Shown here piece after piece: positions 17,320 through 28,570 of a stretch of 64,000 nt of DNA (its first letter is position 1; the number at the start of each line of letters is the position of its first letter). The notes beneath the pieces are model-generated. The model worked only from the letters and a program-made list of their open reading frames with translations, had not been told where the DNA came from and did no database searches. The DNA is from an uncultured SAR116 cluster alpha proteobacterium. Its GTDB lineage: Bacteria; Pseudomonadota; Alphaproteobacteria; Puniceispirillales; Marisalimonadaceae. The stretch covers positions 1 to 64,000 of the forward strand of contig CACNRW010000009.1 in assembly GCA_902622875.1 (NCBI GenBank). The letters are read 5' to 3'. Position numbers and translations under genes: made by a program.

Positions 17320-19116
17320 ATGAAAAATGCTGAAGCATTTTCTTCAAACAGTAAAATTTTAACTCCTCTTAAAACACTTAAGGAACTGCTAAGATTTGTT
17401 ATACCTAAGGGTAACAAAGAAATGCCGTTTAGGATATTCTTAGCATTTGTTTTTTTATTTTTGGCAACAATAGTAACTGTTTATACGCCATTTTTATATG
17501 GGAAAGCTGTAGATCTTGTATCGGAGGGAAAGCAAGTAAATTTAAATCTACTTTGGTTTGTTATAGGCTCTTATGCATTAGCTAGACTTGGACAAGTTTT
17601 TTTTGATGAAGCAAAGGAGTTCGTTTTTGCAAGAGTTGCACAAAAAGCAGTAAGAGGCGCTGCATTAAAAGCATTTCAGCATTTGCATAGTTTGTCTCTT
17701 TCTTTTCATCTTAATAGGCAGACTGGCGGGTTAACTAGGGCTATTGATAGGGGATCTAAAGGGATAGAATTTTTATTAAGGTTTGCAGCTTTTGAAATTG
17801 TACCAGTTCTAGTTGAATTGATAGCAGTAGGCATAGTTTTATGGGCAACATTCGGTTTGGCGTATGCAACAGTTACTGTAACAACGGTCATAGTTTATAT
17901 TATTTACACAGTAAAGGTAACTGAGTGGAGAATTGGAATTAGAAGAAAAATGAATCTAGCTGACGAAAATGCATCTACAAAAGCTATAGATAGTTTATTA
18001 AATTTTGAAACCGTAAAATATTTTAATTCTGAAAAAATAGAGGCTGAAAGATTTGATAATGCAATGAAATTTTATGAAGATTCTGCAGTTAAAGCAAGGG
18101 CTTCTTTGTCAGTTGTTAATATTGGTCAGGGAGCAATAATTGCTATTGGACTCTTCCTAATTATGGGAATGGCGGGTGAAGATATTTCAAGTGAAAAAAT
18201 GTCAATTGGAGATTTTGTAGTTGTAAATACTTTTTTGTTACAGTTATATTTACCCTTAAACTTTTTAGGTTTTGTTTATAGAGAGATTAGACAATCTTTA
18301 TTAGACATTGGCAGGATGTTTGCTTTAGTTGATGAGATGCCGGATATTGTTGACAAGGAAAATGCTTATGATCTAGATGTACATAGCGGCAAAATAGAGT
18401 TTAAAAATATAAAATTTTCATTTGGAAATAGGGTAATTTTGAAAAACTTAAGTTTTGTTGTAAATCCAGGTCATAAAGTAGCAATAGTTGGTCCAACCGG
18501 TGCTGGCAAATCTACAATTTCTAAACTTCTATTTAGATTTTATGATCCTTCTTCTGGTATTATTTCAATAGATAGCCAAAATATAAAAGATGTTACTCAA
18601 AGTTCATTAAGATCAAATATTGGAGTTGTTCCTCAGGACACAGTTTTATTCAATGACACTATAAAATATAATATTTCTTATTCTAAACCTGGAGCATCTA
18701 TTGAAGAAATTAATAAAGCAGCAAAATTATCATCTATAGATAGATTTATTGCTAATTTAGAAATTGGGTATGATACAATTGTTGGTGAAAGAGGTTTAAA
18801 ACTTTCAGGAGGAGAAAAACAAAGAGTTGCTATTGCTAGAGCGCTTCTTAAAAATCCAAAAATTTTTATTTTTGATGAAGCTACATCTGCTCTGGACTCA
18901 AAAACAGAAAAATCAATAGAGAAGTCTCTCAAAAAATTATCTAATAAAAATACCACTCTAGTCATAGCTCATAGATTATCAACAATCATAGATGCAGATA
19001 AAATTATTGTTTTAGAAAACGGTTCTATTGCTGAACAGGGAAGCCACAAAGAACTTATTAAAAAAAATGGTCTTTATGCAGAAATGTGGTTGAGACAACA
19101 AGAAAAGTTGAACTAA
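17320..19116 (+). CDS. Atm1-type ABC exporter (half transporter)
   Basis: A 598-residue half ABC exporter with membrane and ATPase parts in one chain. About six hydrophobic helices fill residues 40-310, including the glutathione-contact-type region LNRQTGGLTRAIDRG. The ATPase has Walker A GPTGAGKST, signature LSGGEKQRVAIARAL, Walker B IFIFDEATSALD and the switch HRLSTI. This is the Atm1/HMT1 family, which in alphaproteobacteria and mitochondria exports glutathione-linked sulfur or metal compounds. Its place 23 bases after the A-type carrier supports a role tied to Fe-S assembly. Confidence 0.88.
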   Translation: MKNAEAFSSNSKILTPLKTLKELLRFVIPKGNKEMPFRIFLAFVFLFLATIVTVYTPFLYGKAVDLVSEGKQVNLNLLWFVIGSYALARLGQVFFDEAKEFVFARVAQKAVRGAALKAFQHLHSLSLSFHLNRQTGGLTRAIDRGSKGIEFLLRFAAFEIVPVLVELIAVGIVLWATFGLAYATVTVTTVIVYIIYTVKVTEWRIGIRRKMNLADENASTKAIDSLLNFETVKYFNSEKIEAERFDNAMKFYEDSAVKARASLSVVNIGQGAIIAIGLFLIMGMAGEDISSEKMSIGDFVVVNTFLLQLYLPLNFLGFVYREIRQSLLDIGRMFALVDEMPDIVDKENAYDLDVHSGKIEFKNIKFSFGNRVILKNLSFVVNPGHKVAIVGPTGAGKSTISKLLFRFYDPSSGIISIDSQNIKDVTQSSLRSNIGVVPQDTVLFNDTIKYNISYSKPGASIEEINKAAKLSSIDRFIANLEIGYDTIVGERGLKLSGGEKQRVAIARALLKNPKIFIFDEATSALDSKTEKSIEKSLKKLSNKNTTLVIAHRLSTIIDADKIIVLENGSIAEQGSHKELIKKNGLYAEMWLRQQEKLN

Positions 19117-19118
19117 TT

Positions 19119-19880
19119 CTATCCAATCGAAAATTGTTCTTTTAAATATTTATCTTCCATACTGTTGGTTTTATCGTAAAGAATTCGCAAATTAATATTA
19201 TGTTTTTGAGAAACAAATACTTTTTCAATATTCTTAACTTCTTTAGCATCAGCGCTAGCGCTAACAGGACGAAGTTTTGGATTTATTATATTAAATTCAA
19301 CAACAGATTTATTTTTAATTAATGCGCCCTTCCATCTTCTAGGCCTAAATGGACTAATAGGAGTTAATGCTAGAATTTCTGATCCAATTGGTAAGATTGG
19401 ACCATGAGCAGAAAGATTGTAAGCAGTAGATCCCACCGGTGTTGCAACCATTACTCCATCACAAGTTAACTCATTTAATCTTTCAGTGTTATCAATTTTT
19501 ATCGAGATTATAGCGCTCTGATGAGTTCTTCGAAAAATAGCTACCTCATTAATAGCCAGCTCAAAATACTTTTTATTTTTAGAGTCAATAGCTATCATTT
19601 CTAGAGGATGAACAATTATTTCATTTGCGTCCTTTAATCTATCAATTAAATTTAACTTTTGAAATTCATTCATTAAAAAACCAATATTGCCTCTGTTGAG
19701 TCCAAAAACAGGTATACTATATGAAATACTTTCTCTCATAGCAGCAAGCATTGCTCCGTCACCTCCAACAGCAACAATTACTTCTGCTTTAGAAAGTTCC
19801 ACCTGCCCGTATAAATTTAGAAGTTCATCCGCTACTATTTTTGCTTTTTTATTTTTGGCGATGTGAAAGTGAATTTTCAA
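19119..19880 (-). CDS. nadK: NAD kinase
   Basis: Phosphorylates NAD to NADP. The 253-residue protein has the kinase motif AVGGDGAMLAAMRE (about 37-50), the NAD-binding LNRGNIGFLMNE and NELTCDGVMVATPVGSTAYNLSAHGPI. Length fits the short alphaproteobacterial NadK. The start is a TTG at 19880, with AAGGG nine bases upstream. It is convergent with the Atm1-like gene (2 bases between stops) and divergent from kdsD. Confidence 0.94.
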   Translation of the reverse strand: MKIHFHIAKNKKAKIVADELLNLYGQVELSKAEVIVAVGGDGAMLAAMRESISYSIPVFGLNRGNIGFLMNEFQKLNLIDRLKDANEIIVHPLEMIAIDSKNKKYFELAINEVAIFRRTHQSAIISIKIDNTERLNELTCDGVMVATPVGSTAYNLSAHGPILPIGSEILALTPISPFRPRRWKGALIKNKSVVEFNIINPKLRPVSASADAKEVKNIEKVFVSQKHNINLRILYDKTNSMEDKYLKEQFSIG

Positions 19881-19951
19881 AGATTTTACCCTTTTTGTGG
19901 TATTTTTTATTATTTCAAGTTAAAACATATCCATATTAAATGGTGATTAAA

Positions 19952-20887
19952 ATGAAAGCAATAGAAACAGCACTTAGCCTAACCCGAGCTTACAAATTAG
20001 GTATAGCAAGATTTGAAAAAATGCTTGGAGATGAATTTTCTAAAGCAATTGAATTAATGAATAAAACTAACGAGCATATAATAATCTGTGGAATGGGAAA
20101 GTCGGGGCTTGTAGGAAGAAAAATATCATCTACTCTTGCATCCACAGGAACACCAAGCATTTTTCTTCATCCTGCTGAAGCTATTCACGGTGACTTAGGG
20201 AAAGTTCAAAAAAAATCTATAATTTTATTAATTTCATATTCTGGTGAAACGGAAGAAATTATTGCTCTTATACCAGCCTTCAAAAGGCTCAATGTTACTA
20301 TTGTAGCTCTAACTGGAATGAAAGATTCAACTTTGGCAAGTAAAGCAGATATTATCTTAGATACTTCTGTAGATAGAGAGGCTTGTCCATTAAATTTAGC
20401 TCCGACTACTTCTACAATGATAACTATGGTTTTAGGAGATGCTTTAGCGGTTTCATTAATGGAATTAAAAAACTTTAAGCAAGAGGATTTCGCATTAACC
20501 CACCCAGGAGGTTCATTAGGAAAAAGACTTCTTTCATCTGTAAAAGATGAAATGAAGCAAACTAATTTACCGTTTATTTGTCAAGATTCTAGCGTGCAAG
20601 ATGTATTAGTTAAAATGACTGAAGGGCGTCTTGGGCTAGCATTAGTTGGAACTAAAGAAAATTTAAATGGTGTTATTACTGACGGTGATATAAGAAGAGC
20701 TTTAATTGACAACAGTAATTTTTCTGAATTAAAAGCAGCAGATTTAATGAGTGAGAATCCTTTAACTGCACTTGAAACTGATAATTTACAATTGGCTGAA
20801 AATCGAATGAGAGAAGCAAAAGTTCAATGTTTAATAGTTAAAAATAAAATTAATGATGTTGTAGGTGTTATTCAAATTTTTGAATAA
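19952..20887 (+). CDS. kdsD: Arabinose-5-phosphate isomerase (KdsD/KpsF family)
   Basis: Converts ribulose-5-phosphate to arabinose-5-phosphate, the first step of Kdo synthesis for lipopolysaccharide. The N-terminal SIS domain carries GMGKSGLVGRKISSTLASTG and the HPAEAIHGDLG loop, followed by two CBS domains (about 205-310). With lptD in the window this supports an LPS-bearing outer membrane. I chose the ATG at 19952 because GGTGA lies five bases upstream; an in-frame ATG at 19940 adds four residues but has no such site. Confidence 0.93.
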   Translation: MKAIETALSLTRAYKLGIARFEKMLGDEFSKAIELMNKTNEHIIICGMGKSGLVGRKISSTLASTGTPSIFLHPAEAIHGDLGKVQKKSIILLISYSGETEEIIALIPAFKRLNVTIVALTGMKDSTLASKADIILDTSVDREACPLNLAPTTSTMITMVLGDALAVSLMELKNFKQEDFALTHPGGSLGKRLLSSVKDEMKQTNLPFICQDSSVQDVLVKMTEGRLGLALVGTKENLNGVITDGDIRRALIDNSNFSELKAADLMSENPLTALETDNLQLAENRMREAKVQCLIVKNKINDVVGVIQIFE

Positions 20888-20902
20888 CTAGATTGTTAAG
20901 TA

Positions 20903-23066
<2,164 letters not shown>

Positions 23067-23091
23067 ATAATTTAGTTATAATTTTTTTAGA

Positions 23092-24216
23092 ATGAAAAAA
23101 AATTTAGAAAATAAATTAATTAAAGAGTTAGCTAAAGAATTTAAATTTGACCTCTGTAAAATTACAGATGCTAAACTACCTTTGTCTACTGCTCTGAGAT
23201 TAAAAGAATTTATTGATTCAGGCTTTCATGGTGAAATGAAATGGATGGAAGATACTTTTGAAAGAAGAAAATCTCCTATCAATTTATGGGAAGAGGCAAA
23301 ATCTGCAATCATTCTTGGTTTAAATTATGGTCCTAAAACCGATCCTTTAGAAAAAAATAATTATAAGAATGTTGGAAATATTTCAGTATATGCCCAAGGA
23401 AAAGATTACCATAATCTTATAAAAGGAAGACTTAAATTACTTTCAAGCAAATTAATTTCTAAATTAAATAAAGAAAATAAAATTAAAATTAAGGTATTTG
23501 TTGATACAGCCCCAATTATGGAGAAGCCATTAGCTGAAAAAGCTGGATTAGGATGGCAAGGAAAACACACTAACCTAGTTTCTAGAGATTTTGGATCATG
23601 GCTATTTTTAGGCGTAATTCTTATAAATAAATCACTTGGGTATGATGCTCCTGAGAATAATAATTGTGGCTCCTGCAATAAATGTATTGCTATTTGCCCA
23701 ACTAATGCATTTGATGCACCAAACAAGTTAGACGCGACAAAATGTATATCTTATTTAACCATAGAAAATAAAGGTATCATTCAAAAAAAATATAGGGTTG
23801 CGATTGGAAATAAAATATTTGGATGTGATGATTGTTTAGCTATTTGCCCTTGGAATAAATATGCAAAGAAATCTAAAGAGATAAAATTTAATGATAATAA
23901 ATATAATTTTGACTTAAAGAAATTGCTAAAACTTTCCGATCAAGATTTTAGGAATGAATTTGCAGGATCTCCAATAAAAAGAATTGGAAGAGATAGGTTT
24001 ATAAGAAATTGTTGTATAGCGAGTGGTAATAGTAAAAATGAAAAGCTCGTACCTTGTCTAATTAAATTATTGATGAATGATAAGTCTTCATTAGTGAGGG
24101 GTGCTGCAGTATGGGCAGTTCAACAATTAGAAAATTCAGAAAGATTATTGAGAACGAAAACACAACATTTAAATTATGAGAAAGATAGAAGTGTTATAGA
24201 TGAGTGGTACGTTTAA
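23092..24216 (+). CDS. queG: Epoxyqueuosine reductase QueG
   Basis: Cobalamin-dependent Fe-S enzyme that reduces epoxyqueuosine to queuosine, the last step of the pathway. Two 4Fe-4S ferredoxin motifs are seen, CGSCNKCIAICP and CDDCLAICPWN. The N-terminal half carries the cobalamin-binding DUF1730-type region (GLNYGPKTDPL), and the C-terminus has a HEAT-like repeat (SSLVRGAAVWAVQQL). Length 374 is normal. It needs both clusters and B12, which links it to the SUF operon and to the B12-controlled receptor at the window end. Confidence 0.94.
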   Translation: MKKNLENKLIKELAKEFKFDLCKITDAKLPLSTALRLKEFIDSGFHGEMKWMEDTFERRKSPINLWEEAKSAIILGLNYGPKTDPLEKNNYKNVGNISVYAQGKDYHNLIKGRLKLLSSKLISKLNKENKIKIKVFVDTAPIMEKPLAEKAGLGWQGKHTNLVSRDFGSWLFLGVILINKSLGYDAPENNNCGSCNKCIAICPTNAFDAPNKLDATKCISYLTIENKGIIQKKYRVAIGNKIFGCDDCLAICPWNKYAKKSKEIKFNDNKYNFDLKKLLKLSDQDFRNEFAGSPIKRIGRDRFIRNCCIASGNSKNEKLVPCLIKLLMNDKSSLVRGAAVWAVQQLENSERLLRTKTQHLNYEKDRSVIDEWYV

Positions 24217-24219
24217 CAC

Positions 24220-24558
24220 TTATAATGCGTTATTTTCAGTTTCTCCTGTTCTTATCCTAGTTGCGCTGTGAAGATCTAAGATGAATATCTTTCCATCTCC
24301 AATTTGTCCAGTTGAAGCACTTTGGAGTAAGGCTTCATGAACTGCCTCTTGCATTTCATCTGGGACAGCTATTTCAATTTTGAGTTTTGGAACAAACGAA
24401 ACGCTATACTCCGTTCCTCTATAAATTTCTGTTTGACCTCTTTGCCTGCCAAACCCACGAACTTCAGAGGCTGTCAAACCTTCAACTCCAATTTCTGTTA
24501 AAGCATTTCTAACATCGTCTAATTTGAAAGGCTTAATTATAGCAATAAAATATTTCAT
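24220..24558 (-). CDS. glnK: PII signal protein GlnK
   Basis: A 112-residue PII protein that gates the ammonium channel. It begins [20 protein letters not shown], and the T-loop tyrosine Y51 sits in GQTEIYRGTEYSVSF. The C-terminal block IGDGKIFIL and RIRTGE is intact. It lies 11 bases after amtB on the same strand, so the order is amtB then glnK. A second PII gene (glnB) is at 51 kb with glnA. AGGA lies eight bases before the ATG. Confidence 0.94.
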   Translation of the reverse strand: MKYFIAIIKPFKLDDVRNALTEIGVEGLTASEVRGFGRQRGQTEIYRGTEYSVSFVPKLKIEIAVPDEMQEAVHEALLQSASTGQIGDGKIFILDLHSATRIRTGETENNAL

Positions 24559-24569
24559 AATGTTAATCC

Positions 24570-25867
24570 TTAATCTGAATGATATCCTTTTTCACCATGT
24601 GAGCGCAAGTCTAAACCTTCAATTTCTTCTTGCTCATCTAATCTAAGTGGCACTATGAATGAAGTTATTTTTAATATTAAATATGTAAAAACAGAAGTCC
24701 AAACAACAGTTAAAACGACAGATTTAAGTTGAACAAAAAATTGAGAAACCGCTGTTCGACGTTTAGCTAGCCCTAAGCCTGAAAAAGTTGATGTCGCTAA
24801 AAATGCTACTAGAAGTGTACCTAATATTCCCACACCGTGAACAGCAAATACATCAATACTATCATCAATTTGAAGCTCGCCTCTAATATAATCTACAGCT
24901 AGATAATAAAACAAACCGCCAAAGAAACCTAAAATTAAACTACCAGAAACACCTATATAACCGGAGGCAGGAGTTACAGTAGCTAAACCAGCTACCATTC
25001 CAGTAACGATACCTATTAAAGAGGGCTTGCCAAATCTTCTCCATTCCATAAACATCCAAACTAATGATGCAGAAGCTGCTGATATATAAGTAACTAGCAT
25101 CGCCATTCCTGCGCCTCCGTTTGCACATAAAGCAGACCCAGCATTAAAACCGAACCAACCAATCCACAACATTGAAGCTCCTACCATTGTTAAAATAGGG
25201 CTATGTGGAGGTGTTATAGATTTTGGAAAACCTCTTCTTTTTCCAAGCGTTAAAGCTGTTACCAAAGCTGCTGTTACAGCAGTTGCATGCACAACAATTC
25301 CTTCTGCAAAATCCATTGTACCCCAAGAAGATAATATACCTCCTCCCCATACCCAATGAGTAACCGGAACATAAACTACTAATAACCACATACTAAAAAA
25401 GATAAGCATTGCTGAAAATTTTATTCTTTCAACAAAAGCACCTATCATTAATGCGGGTGTTATAATTGCAAAAGTCATCTGAAAAGTAGCAAACAGGCTT
25501 TCGGGAATACTTCCAGATGGTCTGTTAACATCTATGGAATTCAAAAAAATGTTACTAAATCCTCCAATCCATTCATTTCCTTCAGAAAAAGCTAAACTAT
25601 ATCCTAAAATTACCCATATAACTGACACCATACAGGCAAGGGCAAAATGTTGCATTAATACTGAAACAACGTTTTTAGAATTAAATAGTCCTGCATAAAA
25701 TAAAGCCAAACCTGTTAAAGTCATAAATAAAACTAATGCTGTTGATTTTAGTACCCAAGCTGTATCTCCCTTAGTTATAACTGCAAATGCTGGATCAGAA
25801 AAAATACAAAAACAATTATAATTAAAAAATTTTTAGTAAAATTAAAAAAATTGGAAAAACAAACCAT
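24570..25867 (-). CDS. amtB: Ammonium transporter AmtB, 5' end split by an apparent -1 frameshift
   Basis: Ammonium channel of the Amt/Mep/Rh family, ten or eleven helices. Visible motifs include FAVITKGDTAWVLKSTALVLF, LALFYAG, VTHWVWGGGILSSWG, FNAGSALCANGGAGMA and FAVHGVGILGTLLVA. The continuous frame only opens at an internal ATG (25724), inside the first helix. In-frame sequence upstream of that ATG encodes the expected mature N-terminus (SDPAFAVITKGDTAW) but has no start. A plausible start and signal peptide (ATG 25867, MVCFSNFF then FLIIIVFVFF) lie in the adjacent frame. One extra base at the A run 25799-25804 would fuse them into a normal protein of about 432 residues. Confidence 0.85.
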
Positions 25868-26079
25868 AATTACTCACTAAATTAACAAAGAGAACATATG
25901 GTACTTTTTAATTTTTACAAAAAAATGCGCTAAAATTATAACATTCTTTATTAAATTGCCTAATTATTAATAAAAAAAAAATAAATAAGAGATTGGCTAT
26001 ATTAGATATTACTTAATTATTCTTTTTTCAAATGAGTAAAAAGTGTAATAATTAATAATAATTTTTAAAAAGGTTTAGA

Positions 26080-26805
26080 GTGTCAGAAATTATACTAAAA
26101 CAACTTGCTCCAAGAGGTCATCTAAGAGCTGCAATAAATATGGGTAATTTTTTATTAGTTACTGGTAAAGAAGCTAATGGAGATCCCCAAGGAGTTTCTC
26201 CCGATATGGCAAAAGCTTTAGCTCATGAATTAGGTGTTGATATTGAATTGATTTCATTTTCCAGGCCTGGAGAATTAGCTGATGCTATTTTTGAAGATAA
26301 ATGGGATATTGGTAATATTGCTAATGAGCCAGAAAGAGCTAAATCTATTAACTTTAGTTGTCCTTATACATTAATAGAATCAACTTTTTTAGTAAGAAAA
26401 CATTTAAATTTTAACACTATAAAAGATATTGATAATGAAGGAATTAGAATAGCTGTAGCAGAAAGAAGTGCTTATGACCTATGGTTAACCGAAAATATAA
26501 AAAAAGCAGATTTAATTAGAGCGAAGTCAATTGATGAATCTTTTTCAATTTTTCAGGAAAAGCAATATGAAGTTTTAGCTGGACTAAGACCCAAACTTTT
26601 TGACGATATTAAAAAAACTAAAGATTGTTTGATTTTAGATGAAAGTTTTACATATATTAATCAATGTATTGGTAGTAAATTAAATAATACAGAGGCTGCA
26701 AATTTTATTAATAAATTTATCAAAAAGAATATTGATAATGGTTTTATTAAAAGTCTGTTAATAAAATATAATGTTTTTGGTAAATTATCTCTTCCAAAAA
26801 ATTAG
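26080..26805 (+). CDS. Solute-binding-protein-like (SBP_bac_3 family) without a signal peptide
   Basis: A 241-residue protein with the periplasmic type II solute-binding fold of polar amino acid ABC transporters: LRAAINMGNFLLVTG, GVSPDMAKALAHELGVDIELI, DIGNIANEPERAKSINFSCPYTLIES and a second-lobe IRIAVAERSAYDLWLTE. There is no signal peptide or lipobox: the GTG start follows AAAAAGG and the chain goes straight into the domain. No ABC permease or ATPase genes are near. It may therefore be a cytoplasmic binding protein or enzyme-like relative; the ligand is unknown. Confidence 0.75.
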   Translation: MSEIILKQLAPRGHLRAAINMGNFLLVTGKEANGDPQGVSPDMAKALAHELGVDIELISFSRPGELADAIFEDKWDIGNIANEPERAKSINFSCPYTLIESTFLVRKHLNFNTIKDIDNEGIRIAVAERSAYDLWLTENIKKADLIRAKSIDESFSIFQEKQYEVLAGLRPKLFDDIKKTKDCLILDESFTYINQCIGSKLNNTEAANFINKFIKKNIDNGFIKSLLIKYNVFGKLSLPKN

Positions 26806-26828
26806 AAAACTAATAAAGTGCCTCATAT

Positions 26829-27698
26829 ATGAAAAATACGGCTCCAATTTTGGCAATTTTTTCTACTATTTTCTTTTGGGGCTCTTCTTTTCCTGTAATG
26901 TCATTTATACTAGAAACTTCTACTCCATTAATTTTGGGTGCAGGTAGATTTTCATTAGCAGCATTCATTTCATTATTATGGTGTGTTTTTAACCATAAGA
27001 AGAAAATTATGTTAAATCATTTTCTAAGATATTTCATTGCAGGATTTGTAGGTATTTTTTTATATAATTTATTCTTGAACTATGGTCAGCAAAATGTAAC
27101 AGCTGGTGCTAGTAGTTTCATAGTAAATTGTAATCCTTTGTTTACGGTGTTAATAGGCTTTTTGATTTTAAAACAAAAAGTCTCATTCATTCATTGGTTA
27201 TGTGTCTTTTTTTGTTTATTAGGTGTATGTATAATTTCTATTGATCAAGAAGGTGGATTAGAATTTGGTAGTGGTTCAACATTAATTCTATTTGCAGCAA
27301 TTTTAACTGCTATTTATTTTCATATATTAAAACCTTTGGTTTTAATATATGGAGCCATAACTTCAGCTGCTTATACGATTTTATTTGGAACTTTACCCAT
27401 GATTTTTTGGATTCCAGAAACATATTATTTTATCATTAATTCTAATAGTGAAGTCCAAATAGCTTTTTTGTGGCTGTCTTTATTTCCTACAACAATAGGT
27501 TATTTAACCTGGACTTATACAGTTGGTTACTTTGGAGCTAATAAAGCTTCATTATTTCTCTATTTAATTCCACCAATTTCAATAATATTAAATTTTTTAT
27601 GGTATGATAAAGATCCTTCATTAAACACAATTTTTGGTGGAACTATTATTATAATAAGCTTATTTTGTACCTGTTTTTTAATAAAAACAAAAAATTAA
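26829..27698 (+). CDS. EamA/DMT-family transporter
   Basis: A 289-residue membrane protein with ten hydrophobic helices and the internal duplication of the drug/metabolite transporter superfamily. The first half holds FFWGSSFPVM and GAGRFSLAAF, typical EamA helix 1-2 patterns, and the second half SAAYTILFGTLP. Substrate unknown; family members export amino acids, metabolites or toxins. It follows the solute-binding-like gene by 23 bases on the same strand and may be co-transcribed with it. Confidence 0.85.
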   Translation: MKNTAPILAIFSTIFFWGSSFPVMSFILETSTPLILGAGRFSLAAFISLLWCVFNHKKKIMLNHFLRYFIAGFVGIFLYNLFLNYGQQNVTAGASSFIVNCNPLFTVLIGFLILKQKVSFIHWLCVFFCLLGVCIISIDQEGGLEFGSGSTLILFAAILTAIYFHILKPLVLIYGAITSAAYTILFGTLPMIFWIPETYYFIINSNSEVQIAFLWLSLFPTTIGYLTWTYTVGYFGANKASLFLYLIPPISIILNFLWYDKDPSLNTIFGGTIIIISLFCTCFLIKTKN

Positions 27699-27727
27699 GT
27701 TTAGTATTATTTTAATATGTGAGGTAC

Positions 27728-28570
27728 ATGGTGATAATAAAAATACTAATTATAATGAGCATAGCGTTATTCTCAACTAATGCTTTTGGAGAGAAATGTA
27801 CCTCATCTTTTAGTAAAAGTTTTTCAATATCGTCTGATGTTGGCTTTGGAAACAAATATATAAAAAGTTTATCAAATAATTTTAAAAAATATGGTGTTTG
27901 CATAGTTGAAAAATCTAAAGGTCACCCAACACGCTTAGGACAACAATCACTTAGATTTGAAGTCAAACCAGGTGATTGTGGATATAACAATGGCTGGAAT
28001 GATTGTAAAAAAGATAGAGAAAGACATGAATTAAGTGGTGATAAACATGAAGATGGAGAATATTGGTATGCTTGGTCTATTTATTTACCAAAGGATTTTA
28101 AAAACGTATTTCCTACTAAATTAGCCATGGGTCAATTTCATCAAAGCAAAGGTCATGTGGTTTGGATGTTTCAAAATTCTTCTGGCGGGTATCATATTGA
28201 TAATCAAGTTAATGGTTATACACAATATGAAATGGAAGTTTTAGAAGCAAAAGATATGTTTGAAAATTGGAATGATATTCTTGTTAATGCATATTGGACA
28301 CATACAAACAAGGGCTTTTTTAAAGTTTGGATAAATGGGAAATTAGTACTCAATTATTCTGGACAAACAAAAAAAGTAGGAAAAAAAGTGTATCAAAAAT
28401 TTGGTATTTACAGAAGCTATATGAAACGTTTTAAGAATTATAACAAGACAGATAAAGTGCCCGGTCAAGTAGTTTACTTTGATGAGGTTAGAACTACAAA
28501 ATCCTGTAAAAAACTAAAACTAGACGAACTTGGTTATAATTGCAAAGATTTGAAAAATATAATGAATTAG
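27728..28570 (+). CDS. Secreted polysaccharide lyase-like protein (heparin-lyase-I-type fold)
   Basis: A 280-residue protein with a signal peptide (IKILIIMSIALFSTNAFG, cleaved before EKC). The mature part resembles the polysaccharide lyase family seen in marine bacteria: QSLRFEVKPGD, then KDRERHELSG, EYWYAWSIYLP, GQFHQSKGHVVW and a late WINGKLVLNYSG with VYFDEVR. These suit a beta-jellyroll lyase that binds an acidic polysaccharide, but the substrate is not known. Six cysteines could form disulfides after export. GAGG precedes the ATG at 27728; a GTG at 27731 is equally placed. Its last bases overlap the dead integrase gene. Confidence 0.7.
   Translation: MVIIKILIIMSIALFSTNAFGEKCTSSFSKSFSISSDVGFGNKYIKSLSNNFKKYGVCIVEKSKGHPTRLGQQSLRFEVKPGDCGYNNGWNDCKKDRERHELSGDKHEDGEYWYAWSIYLPKDFKNVFPTKLAMGQFHQSKGHVVWMFQNSSGGYHIDNQVNGYTQYEMEVLEAKDMFENWNDILVNAYWTHTNKGFFKVWINGKLVLNYSGQTKKVGKKVYQKFGIYRSYMKRFKNYNKTDKVPGQVVYFDEVRTTKSCKKLKLDELGYNCKDLKNIMN

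Noticed and set aside
25868-26079. A gene in the amtB to solute-binding-protein gap
   Set aside because: The 212 bases are very AT-rich with frequent stops in all frames; nothing recognisable was found apart from probable promoters.
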